From NCBI RefSeq assembly GCF_052113705.1, contig NZ_JBGQOG010000001.1, positions 372,001 through 436,000 of the forward strand: a stretch of 64,000 nucleotides of DNA, in the 5' to 3' direction. Numbering within the stretch: position 1 is the stretch's first letter; each line of letters opens with the position of its first letter. Below are positions 8,905-15,375 of the stretch, in pieces. This stretch comes from JBGQOG01 sp052113705. Lineage in GTDB: Bacteria; Pseudomonadota; Alphaproteobacteria; Rhodobacterales; Rhodobacteraceae. Under the pieces are notes generated by a model. That model ran no database searches. It saw only the letters and a program-made list of their open reading frames with translations, and was not told the origin of the DNA. The position numbers and the translations under genes are program-made.

Positions 8905-9257
8905 GGCCGGTACTCGGCCCAGGTCTTCGGCGTCTCCGACACCCGCATCGCCGACACCTGAGGCCAACGCGCCCGCGCCCATTCAAACAGTGCCCGCGCC
9001 AGCACTTCAGAGGTGACGCCGTCATGGCCGAACACCTCATTCAGATGCCGGTGGTCAAGCCGGTCGTCAATATAGGCCTTGAACGGGGCAAGCGCCCGAT
9101 AATCCAACACAAACCCATTCTCATCGAGCGTTTCGGCGGCCAGTTCGACCTCGACGATATAGTTGTGCCCATGCAGACGCGCGCAGGGGTGATCATCCGG
9201 CAAATGGCACAGCTGATGCGAGGCGGAAAAGGCGAATTGCTTGGTAATCCGGTACAT
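8901..9257 (-). CDS. queD: 6-carboxytetrahydropterin synthase
   Basis: 118 residues with the PTPS/QueD fold. Zinc ligands His14, His29 and His31 are visible (SASHQL and the C-x3-HGH motif CARLHGHNY) with catalytic Cys25. The protein converts dihydroneopterin triphosphate to 6-carboxytetrahydropterin in 7-deazaguanine synthesis. Its ATG shares one base with the queC stop (TGATG) and its stop overlaps the queE ATG, so it is the middle cistron of a tightly coupled operon. Confidence 0.96.
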   Translation of the reverse strand: MYRITKQFAFSASHQLCHLPDDHPCARLHGHNYIVEVELAAETLDENGFVLDYRALAPFKAYIDDRLDHRHLNEVFGHDGVTSEVLARALFEWARARWPQVSAMRVSETPKTWAEYRP

Positions 9258-9967
9258 CAGCCCCGTGCCTCCCGCGCCGCGCGCGCCACCGCATCGCGCC
9301 AGAAGTCGGGATCCTCGTAGACCGTCGGGTCCGGCACGCCCGCGAGGTGGAAGGCTTCGCGCCGCTCGACACAGGTGCCACAGCGGCCGCAATGCAGCGC
9401 GCCCCCCTTGTAGCAGGACCAGGTCTCGGCAAAGGGCGTGTCATGCAGGGCACCCGCCGCGACAATCGCCGCCTTCGGCAGCTCAACGAACGGGGTATAG
9501 AGACGGACCGAGGCATAGCCATCCAGCGCCGCCGCCTGCATATCATTGAACGCCTTGGCAAAAGCCGGGCGGCAATCGGGATAGATGAAATGGTCGCCAC
9601 CATGCACGGCCGTCGCCACCGCATCCGCCCCGCGCGCCGCCGCAACACCAAAGGCAATCGACAGCATGATCGCATTGCGGTTCGGCACCACCGTGCTGCG
9701 CATTGTCTCTTCGGCATAATGCCCATCGGGCACTTCGCCCGCCCCGGTCAGCACCGAGCCGGTCAGCTCAGCCCCGATCGCGCGCATGTCGATGCAGATG
9801 AACGGCACCGACAGCCGCTCGGCGCAGGCGCGGGCAAAGGTCAGCTCCTTGGCGTGACGCTGGCCATAATCGAAGGAAACCAGCCCCATCAGGCTGTATT
9901 CCGCCGCAATCATATGGGCCAGCGACACCGAATCGAGTCCGCCGGAGCAGACGACCAGTGTTTTCAT
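9257..9967 (-). CDS. queC: 7-cyano-7-deazaguanine (preQ0) synthase
   Basis: 236 residues. It begins MKTLVVCSGGLDSVSLA, the PP-loop ATP pyrophosphatase motif SGGLDS at residues 8-13. It ends with the zinc knuckle CYKGGALHCGRCGTCVERREAF. It makes preQ0 from 7-carboxy-7-deazaguanine and ammonia. First gene of queC-queD-queE. I looked for a preQ1 riboswitch in the 200 bp upstream and could not recognise one. Confidence 0.97.
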   Translation of the reverse strand: MKTLVVCSGGLDSVSLAHMIAAEYSLMGLVSFDYGQRHAKELTFARACAERLSVPFICIDMRAIGAELTGSVLTGAGEVPDGHYAEETMRSTVVPNRNAIMLSIAFGVAAARGADAVATAVHGGDHFIYPDCRPAFAKAFNDMQAAALDGYASVRLYTPFVELPKAAIVAAGALHDTPFAETWSCYKGGALHCGRCGTCVERREAFHLAGVPDPTVYEDPDFWRDAVARAAREARG

Positions 9968-10165
9968 ATCCGTTGTCCTTGTTTTGAGATGCCGGGTAGG
10001 CTGCGACCGGCGCCGGATCATTCCGACAGTTTCATGTAGCGTTCCGGAGGGCCGGAGAAAAGTACCTTTACCTGCGGGGAAGGCATGGGGCGGACACAAT
10101 GGCGTAACTTTGCCCTGCGGCCACGGCGAAGCGGCATGGTTCCGCCCCCTGCCCTCTCGTCCAGG

Positions 10166-10702
10166 TCAATTTCCGGTCATGCCCGGCATCGCGCTGTGAT
10201 CCATATGCCCCGGCGCCATCGCGTCCGGCATCCCCTTTTGCATCCTGGCCAGATCGGCGGTCAGCACGACGGGCATGGAAACGGTGATCGCCCCGGCATG
10301 TTCAAAGGTCAGGGTCACATCGACCGCATCACCGCTGTTCAGCGGCGCTTTCAGGCCCAGGAACATGATGTGATCGCCGCCGCTTTCCAGCGCATGCTCG
10401 GCCTGCGGGTCAATGACAATGCCATCGGGCATCGGCAGCATGCGCATCATTCCGTTCACATCCACCTTGTTGGTGTGCAGCTCGGCGCGTTCTGCCAGGT
10501 CGGTCTTGGCCGAGAGCAGGCGATCGGACTGGTCCGCTGCATTGGCGATCGTCAGGAACCCGGCCGCGGTTTTGGCCCCCGGAGTTGAAATGCGGATCAT
10601 CGGCGCGCTGATCTGCACCGCAGCCTCGGCCATCGCCATACCGGCGCAAGCAAGTGAGAGCGCGACCGTCGCGACGGCCGTCAGAGAAAAACGAAAAGTC
10701 AT
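10166..10702 (-). CDS. Periplasmic copper chaperone PCu(A)C
   Basis: 178 residues with signal peptide MTFRFSLTAVATVALSLACAGMAMA. The family layout is clear: AGFLTIANAADQSDRLLSA, then the copper site made by HTNKVDVNGMMRM and, further on, GGDHIMFLGLK. The C-terminal tail is unusually rich in Met and His (MAPGHMDHSAMPGM), adding extra Cu(I)/Cu(II) ligands. PCu(A)C proteins deliver copper to the CuA/CuB sites of cytochrome oxidase. It has a good AAGGAAC site and follows the small exported protein gene by 38 bp on the same strand. Confidence 0.93.
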   Translation of the reverse strand: MTFRFSLTAVATVALSLACAGMAMAEAAVQISAPMIRISTPGAKTAAGFLTIANAADQSDRLLSAKTDLAERAELHTNKVDVNGMMRMLPMPDGIVIDPQAEHALESGGDHIMFLGLKAPLNSGDAVDVTLTFEHAGAITVSMPVVLTADLARMQKGMPDAMAPGHMDHSAMPGMTGN

Positions 10703-10740
10703 GTCTGTTCCTTTGGTTGGTGGTTTGGTCTGCGCGAGGG

Positions 10741-11103
10741 TCAGGCCACCAAAGGGGGCGCGCGGGCGCGGGCAACAGGCAGGCTGCGGCCCTGTCCCCG
10801 GCGCCGCGACGGCGCCACGTCACGGCGCAGCTGCGTGGTGGGGCGCTGCCAGTGCGGGGGATGCAGATCAAGCGCCGCGAGAAGCGTCAGCGCCATATCG
10901 GGGCACAGATGCGCCGTTCCCCGCGGCTGCCCCTCCGGCCCGCCCGACACGGGAGTGATCGCCGCGCCGGAACACAGGATGATTTGCCCGGCCAGCATCG
11001 TCTGGCCCCGCGCGACGGCCGCAGACTCGCTGGTCAGTGCCAGAAGCAGCGCCATGGCCAGGGCCAGGACAGACCGCGCAAAGGGGGCAAACCGGACATT
11101 CAT
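10741..11103 (-). CDS. Small exported protein upstream of PCu(A)C (DUF2946-like)
   Basis: 120 residues. A hydrophobic N-terminus MNVRFAPFARSVLALAMALLLALTSESAAVA looks like a signal peptide. The core ILCSGAAITPVSG ... GTAHLCPDMALTLLAALDL has two Cys and a His in the spacing typical of small DUF2946-like proteins found next to copper genes in Rhodobacteraceae. The tail is arginine-rich. It is the first gene of a likely two-gene unit with PCu(A)C. Metal binding or copper-site assembly is an inference from the cysteines and the neighbour. Confidence 0.65.
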   Translation of the reverse strand: MNVRFAPFARSVLALAMALLLALTSESAAVARGQTMLAGQIILCSGAAITPVSGGPEGQPRGTAHLCPDMALTLLAALDLHPPHWQRPTTQLRRDVAPSRRRGQGRSLPVARARAPPLVA

Positions 11104-11410
11104 CCGCCTGTCCTAGCGCAGAAAACTCCGCCTGCAAACGCGCAATCTGGCCGCAGCCTTCCTGAGAGAGGGGCACTTGTCCGCGGAAGGCGGCAAACCA
11201 TGGCCCGCCATCGCGCAACGCCGCACCCGCCAAGCGTCGGAAGGAGGGCGCCCGCGCTCCGGCTCCCCGCAGCGGCCCCGGCAACCGGAGGCGCGGCAGA
11301 TCGGGCCGACCACGGGCCAAACGGGCTGGCCCGGCAATATTCGGCCCCAAACCCGGGCCTCCAACACGGGCCCTCCAAAACCGGGCCTCAAGCCTGGGCA
11401 TCACACATGG
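11104..11410. other. Intergenic stretch with degenerate GGGCCT-type repeats
   Basis: No credible gene. Between about 11325 and 11400 the plus strand carries several imperfect direct copies of a CNNNNC-CGGGCCTC-like unit (AAACCCGGGCCTCC, ACACGGGCCCTCC, AAACCGGGCCTCAAG). They look like local tandem slippage. The left part should hold the promoter of the minus-strand copper pair. Confidence 0.4.
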
Positions 11411-11436
11411 AAAAACCCCGCCGAAGCGGGGCTTTT
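11411..11436 (-). terminator. Intrinsic terminator of rpmB
   Basis: On the minus strand AAAA-CCCCGC-TTCG-GCGGGG-TTTTT: a 6-bp GC stem with a TTCG tetraloop, flanked by A- and T-runs, so it can work in both directions. It sits 30 bp after the rpmB stop. Confidence 0.85.
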
Positions 11437-11465
11437 ACGATCTGAGCGAAAGCCCGGACGCGCGA

Positions 11466-11771
11466 TTACGCGGCGTCTTGGTCTTTTGCAGCGTCCTGCG
11501 CTTTCGCGAGGGCTTTTTTGATTTTCAGCGCGTTGCCCGACAGTTCAACGTCTTTGGCTTTCGCGAGGAAGGCGTCCAGACCACCGCGGTGATCCACCGA
11601 ACGCAGAGCTGCGGCCGAGATGCGCAGCTTGTACGACTGGCCCAGAGCGTCCGAGATCAGGGTGACCTCGTTCAGGTTGGGCAGAAAGCGGCGACGCGTC
11701 TTGTTGTTCGCGTGGCTTACATTGTTGCCCGACATCGGGCCTTTGCCGGTAAGTTCGCAGACGCGCGACAT
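11466..11771 (-). CDS. rpmB: 50S ribosomal protein L28
   Basis: 101 residues, the longer alphaproteobacterial form of bL28. It starts MSRVCELTGKGPMSGNNVSHANNKTRRRFLPNL, which is the conserved L28 N-terminus, and includes VDHRGGLDAFL. The C-terminal tail is lysine/alanine-rich (LKIKKALAKAQDAAKDQDAA). It is part of the large ribosomal subunit. It stands alone with its own intrinsic terminator. Confidence 0.98.
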   Translation of the reverse strand: MSRVCELTGKGPMSGNNVSHANNKTRRRFLPNLNEVTLISDALGQSYKLRISAAALRSVDHRGGLDAFLAKAKDVELSGNALKIKKALAKAQDAAKDQDAA

Positions 11772-11928
11772 GGCTCAATCCTTCGTTTCCTCGGGTCGAA
11801 ATGCCCGACATCCATACCATCAATGGGCACCGCAATGGCAGGGCCCGAATTCCGTTGGGGCGAGATACGGGGAATGACCGCCCGCGTCAAGCGATTCATT
11901 ACGCCCTTATGACGCTTGCGCGGTTGTT

Positions 11929-12633
11929 TTACCGTGGTTTCGCCCCGATGGGAAAGGCCTGCGCGAATCCGCGCCGCCCTTCGGGGGTAAATATCAGCGC
12001 CCGGCTGTCGGGTTTTTGCGCCGCCCAGTGGCGCGCCAGAATCACCGACAGAAAGGCCCGGCCCAGCCGCCCGCCGAGATGGCTGCGCCGCATGCTCCAG
12101 TCAAGGCATTCACGGCACAGCGGCCCGCGTCCGCCCTCCAGCGCCGCCAGATCCACCCCGAAGCCGGTGGCGAATTCGCGCCCCGGCGCGGTCAGCATCA
12201 GCCCCTGCGGCGCCAGCGCCAGATAGCCCCGCGCCATCAGACTGTCATAAAGCGCCACCCCCTGCGCGCCTGCCAGGTGCCGGTAGCAGCTGCGCGCCTC
12301 ACGCAATGCCGGGTCTCGTGGGCCGGGGCGCGGCGGACGGCCCGCCCCGCCCTGCGGCGCGGCGGCCAGCCCCATCATCGCTTCCAACAGATCCGCCACC
12401 TGATCCGAGGCGAGGCTGAGATATTTGTGCCGCCCCTGTTTACGCGCCGCGATCAGCCCGCCCGCCTCCAGCTGCGCCAGATGGGAGGAGGCGGTGGGCA
12501 GGCCCAGCCCCGCCACCGCGGCCAGCTCGCCCACGCTCAGCGCCTGCCCGCGCATCAGCGCGCCCAGCATCAGCGCCCGCGCCGGGTCGCCAATCAATGC
12601 GCCAAGGCGCGCGATATCAGGTCCATCTGTCAT
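11929..12633 (-). CDS. ArsR-family winged-helix regulator
   Basis: 234 residues. The N-terminal 90 residues form an ArsR-type HTH (IGDPARALMLGALMRGQALSVGELAAVAGLGLPTASSHLAQLEAGGLI, then the wing GRHKYLSL). The C-terminal half contains two cysteines in GPLCRECLDWS and basic segments, and is of the longer ArsR type seen beside NIPSNAP or ABM genes. The start MTDGPDIARLG is preferred because the upstream frame runs through a perfect inverted repeat that should be its operator. It is divergent from the NIPSNAP/ABM pair, which it probably represses. Inducer unknown; Cys-based sensing is possible. Confidence 0.88.
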   Translation of the reverse strand: MTDGPDIARLGALIGDPARALMLGALMRGQALSVGELAAVAGLGLPTASSHLAQLEAGGLIAARKQGRHKYLSLASDQVADLLEAMMGLAAAPQGGAGRPPRPGPRDPALREARSCYRHLAGAQGVALYDSLMARGYLALAPQGLMLTAPGREFATGFGVDLAALEGGRGPLCRECLDWSMRRSHLGGRLGRAFLSVILARHWAAQKPDSRALIFTPEGRRGFAQAFPIGAKPR

Positions 12634-12662
12634 CCGCCCATCCTGCAACGGCCCCTTCCGCA

Positions 12663-12686
12663 ATGCTTCGATGCTGACCGAAGCAT
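12663..12686. promoter_or_regulatory. Palindromic operator between arsR-type gene and NIPSNAP gene
   Basis: ATGCTTCG, eight bases, CGAAGCAT: perfect 8-bp arms in the 110-bp divergent intergenic region, 30 bp from the regulator ATG and 60 bp from the NIPSNAP ATG. The size and position fit autoregulation plus control of the divergent operon by the ArsR-family protein. Confidence 0.65.
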
Positions 12687-12745
12687 GTCCGCGCCACAAG
12701 CGGCGATAAAGCCCCGGCACGACCCAAGCGCCGAAAGGAAAGACC

Positions 12746-13075
12746 ATGCTGACCTGCATCATCCGCTATCAGATCGACCCCTATCAGACCGAGGCCTTCG
12801 CCGACTATGCCCGCAACTGGGGGCAGGCGATCCCGCGCTGTGGTGCCGATCTCATCGGCTATTACGCCCCGGCAGAGGGCTCGGCCACTCTTGCCTATGG
12901 CATCTACACTCTGCCCTCGCTGGCGGCCTATGAGGACTACCGCGCCCGGTTGCGCGAAGACCCGCTGGGGCGCGAGAATTACGCCTATGCCAAGGCGCAG
13001 CGCTTTATTCAGCGCGAAGACCGCACCTTTCATACGCTGGTCTCTGCCCCGCATGCGCCGCTGGTGGCCCGATGA
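12746..13075 (+). CDS. NIPSNAP family protein
   Basis: 109 residues, a dimeric ferredoxin-like alpha/beta fold typical of NIPSNAP proteins: MLTCIIRYQIDPYQTEAFADYARNW, then GADLIGYYAP and AYGIYTLPSLAAYEDYRARL. Members bind or modify small hydrophobic molecules, and no specific reaction can be assigned. AAAGGAAAG precedes the ATG. The stop overlaps the next ATG (ATGA), so it is coupled to the ABM-domain gene and lies under the ArsR-type operator. Confidence 0.85.
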   Translation: MLTCIIRYQIDPYQTEAFADYARNWGQAIPRCGADLIGYYAPAEGSATLAYGIYTLPSLAAYEDYRARLREDPLGRENYAYAKAQRFIQREDRTFHTLVSAPHAPLVAR

Positions 13076-13434
13076 TCGCGGTAATCTTTGAGGTCTGGAC
13101 CAAGCCCGAGATGCACAGTGAATATCTCGCCCGCGCCGCCAGCCTCCGGGCGGAACTGGCCACCGTGCCGGGTTTCATCTCGGTCGAGCGGTTCGAAAGC
13201 CTGTCGGAGCCGGGCAAGATCCTGTCGCTGTCCTTCTTCACCGATGAGGCGGCCGTGGCCGATTGGCGGCAACGGACAGCCCACCGCGCCGCGCAATCCG
13301 CCGGACGTGGTACGGCGGAAAGCAGCGCGATCTTTGAGGATTACCGCCTGCGGGTGGCCGAAGTGCAGCGCGATTACGGACTGCGCGACCGCGATCAGGC
13401 GCCCGGGGACAGCCGCGCCCGCCATAGCGCCTGA
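13072..13434 (+). CDS. Antibiotic biosynthesis monooxygenase (ABM) domain protein
   Basis: 120 residues with the ABM fold: MIAVIFEVWTKPEMHSEYLARAASL, VPGFISVERFESLSEPGKILSLSFF and WRQRTAHRAAQ. Proteins of this group include haem- and quinol-monooxygenase-like enzymes and many of unknown role. Related to its upstream neighbour by fold and translationally coupled to it. A joint role in dealing with a reactive or toxic small molecule that relieves the ArsR-type repressor is an inference. Confidence 0.82.
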   Translation: MIAVIFEVWTKPEMHSEYLARAASLRAELATVPGFISVERFESLSEPGKILSLSFFTDEAAVADWRQRTAHRAAQSAGRGTAESSAIFEDYRLRVAEVQRDYGLRDRDQAPGDSRARHSA

Positions 13435-13484
13435 AAGCGCTTGGCGCGAGAGCGCGTGGCCTGAAACCACTGCCGCGCGGCAGA

Positions 13485-14465
13485 TCAGCCGCGCGCCAAT
13501 CCCGCCAGCACCTCGGCCGCCGCGGCGCCCGGGGCCTGTTGCCCGGCCTCAACCGCTGCCCCCAGCGCCGCCATCTGCGCCCGCAAGGCGGGATCGGTGC
13601 GCAGCCGTGCCAGCATGCCGTCCCGCACCTCGGCCTCAAACCAATGGCGGGCCTGTTCGGCGCGCATCCGGGCGAAATGCCCTTCGGCCCGGCGCCATTC
13701 GGCCAATTCCTGCATCTGCGCCCAGGCCTCGGTCAGCCCCTGATCCTCCAGCGCCGAGACTGGCAGCGCCTTGGGAAAGCCCGCCGGGTCCTGCGGCCGC
13801 TTGCGCAAGAGCCGCAGCGCGCCCGCATAATCGGCCACCGTGCGCAGGGCGGCGGATTTCAGATCGCCATCGGCTTTGTTGACGAGGATCAGATCCGCCA
13901 TCTCCATGATGCCGCGCTTGACGCCCTGCAACTCATCCCCCCCCGCCGGAGCGAGCAGCAGGATGAAAAGGTCGGCCATTTCCGCCACCAGCGTCTCGGA
14001 CTGGCCCACCCCCACCGTCTCGATCAAGACCACGTCAAAACCCGCCGCTTCACACAGGCTCACCGCCTCGCGCGTGCGCCGCGCCACACCGCCCAGATGC
14101 GTCTGGCTGGGCGAAGGGCGGATGAAGGCGCGCGGATCGCGGCTCAGATGCTCCATCCGCGTCTTGTCGCCGAGGATCGAGCCACCCGAGCGCGCCGAGG
14201 ACGGGTCGACCGCCAGCACTGCCACCCGCAGCCCCTGCCCGGTCAGATGCAGACCAAAAGCCTCGATAAAGGTGGACTTGCCCACGCCGGGCGTGCCCGA
14301 GAGGCCGATGCGCAGCGCCTGCCGCCCGGCGGGGGCGAGGGCGGCCAGCAGCGCGGTTGCCTGCGCGCGGTGATCGACGCGCCCGCTTTCGACCAAAGTG
14401 ATCGCCCGCGCCAGCGCGCGGCGGTCGCCATTCAAAAGCAGGGATGCCTGCGCGGGAATATCCAT
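13485..14465 (-). CDS. meaB: Methylmalonyl-CoA mutase chaperone GTPase (MeaB)
   Basis: 326-residue G3E-type GTPase. Walker A GTPGVGKST is at residues 57-65, followed by DPSSARSGGSILGDKTRM, the MeaB signature, then ETVGVGQSE (G3) and LVNKADG (G4). It protects and reactivates adenosylcobalamin-dependent methylmalonyl-CoA mutase, or another acyl-CoA mutase in the ethylmalonyl-CoA pathway. No mutase gene lies next to it here. The alanine-rich C-terminal helices are family-typical. Confidence 0.95.
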   Translation of the reverse strand: MDIPAQASLLLNGDRRALARAITLVESGRVDHRAQATALLAALAPAGRQALRIGLSGTPGVGKSTFIEAFGLHLTGQGLRVAVLAVDPSSARSGGSILGDKTRMEHLSRDPRAFIRPSPSQTHLGGVARRTREAVSLCEAAGFDVVLIETVGVGQSETLVAEMADLFILLLAPAGGDELQGVKRGIMEMADLILVNKADGDLKSAALRTVADYAGALRLLRKRPQDPAGFPKALPVSALEDQGLTEAWAQMQELAEWRRAEGHFARMRAEQARHWFEAEVRDGMLARLRTDPALRAQMAALGAAVEAGQQAPGAAAAEVLAGLARG

Positions 14466-14601
14466 GATCAGCCTCGGTCTGTGACAGAACCGTCAGAATT
14501 CGTGAGTGGTTTCCGGCTTACTTGCCCGCCCGCCGCCCTATATGTCCAGAGCCAAGACCCGGAACCCCGGGTATTTTCCATCGCTGCCGCAAGGAGCCCC
14601 C

Positions 14602-15369
14602 ATGCAACCGGTTCAAACCCGCCGCCCCCGCGCCCCGCTGACCGCCGCCCTTCTGGCCGGTCTGCTGGCGCTCGGCCCCACCCTGCCCGCCCGGGCCGCC
14701 GACCAGACAGATCAGATGAGCTTTGACCTCGTACTCAAAGGGCTGACCGCCGGTCGGCTGACCATCGACGGCAAGACCGAGGGCAATGGCTATGCCGCCG
14801 TCGGCACGCTGCAAAGCACCGGCATTCTCGCCTGGGTCAAGAAAATCCGCTACGACGCTTCGGTCTCGGGCCGGGTCTCGGGCAGCGGCAGTTCGGCGCG
14901 CTTCACACCGGTCAGCTATTCCGAAAAGGCCGATACCGGCAAACGGCAATCCGAATCGGTGATGGCCTATAAGGCGGGCGTGCCGCAGGTAAAGGTCTAC
15001 AATCCGCCGCGCGCCCCGCAAAAGGGCGATGTCGACCCCGCCAAGCAGGGCGGCACCGTGGATCCGCTGAGCGCCCTCTTCATCACGCTCCGCGATATGC
15101 CCGCCGATCAGGCCTGCAACCGCAGCCTGACCCTGTTTGACGGCAAGCGCCGCTCGCAGGTGGTGCTGGGCGCGCCTGTCGTGGCGGGTGACGGGCTGGC
15201 CTGCGCCGGAGAATACCGGCGGCTTGAGGGGTTCTCGGCGGATGAAATGGCCGAAAAATCGCGCTTTCCCTTCCAGCTGGCGCTGAGGCCCGCCGAGAAC
15301 GGCATGATGCGGGTGGATGAGGTGTCGATGGACACGCTCTATGGCAAAGGCGCACTGAAACGGCGATAA
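14602..15369 (+). CDS. DUF3108 exported protein
   Basis: 255 residues with signal peptide ending LPARAA, then MSFDLVLKGLTAGRLTIDGKTEGNGYAAVGTLQSTGILAWVKKIRYDASVSG, a beta-rich start characteristic of DUF3108. Two cysteines (ACNRSL and LACAGEY) could form a disulphide. Envelope location is likely; function unknown. AAGGAG precedes the chosen ATG. The gene ends 6 bp before the hrpB GTG, so the two are probably co-transcribed. Confidence 0.85.
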   Translation: MQPVQTRRPRAPLTAALLAGLLALGPTLPARAADQTDQMSFDLVLKGLTAGRLTIDGKTEGNGYAAVGTLQSTGILAWVKKIRYDASVSGRVSGSGSSARFTPVSYSEKADTGKRQSESVMAYKAGVPQVKVYNPPRAPQKGDVDPAKQGGTVDPLSALFITLRDMPADQACNRSLTLFDGKRRSQVVLGAPVVAGDGLACAGEYRRLEGFSADEMAEKSRFPFQLALRPAENGMMRVDEVSMDTLYGKGALKRR

Positions 15370-15375
15370 GGCGGC

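Noticed and set aside
9968..10165. preQ1 riboswitch upstream of queC
   Set aside because: No segment fits the small H-type pseudoknot aptamer, so no riboswitch is claimed.
11325..11402. CRISPR-like or other functional tandem array near rpmB
   Set aside because: Units are short, imperfect and without regular spacers. They look like local slippage of GGGCCT-rich sequence.
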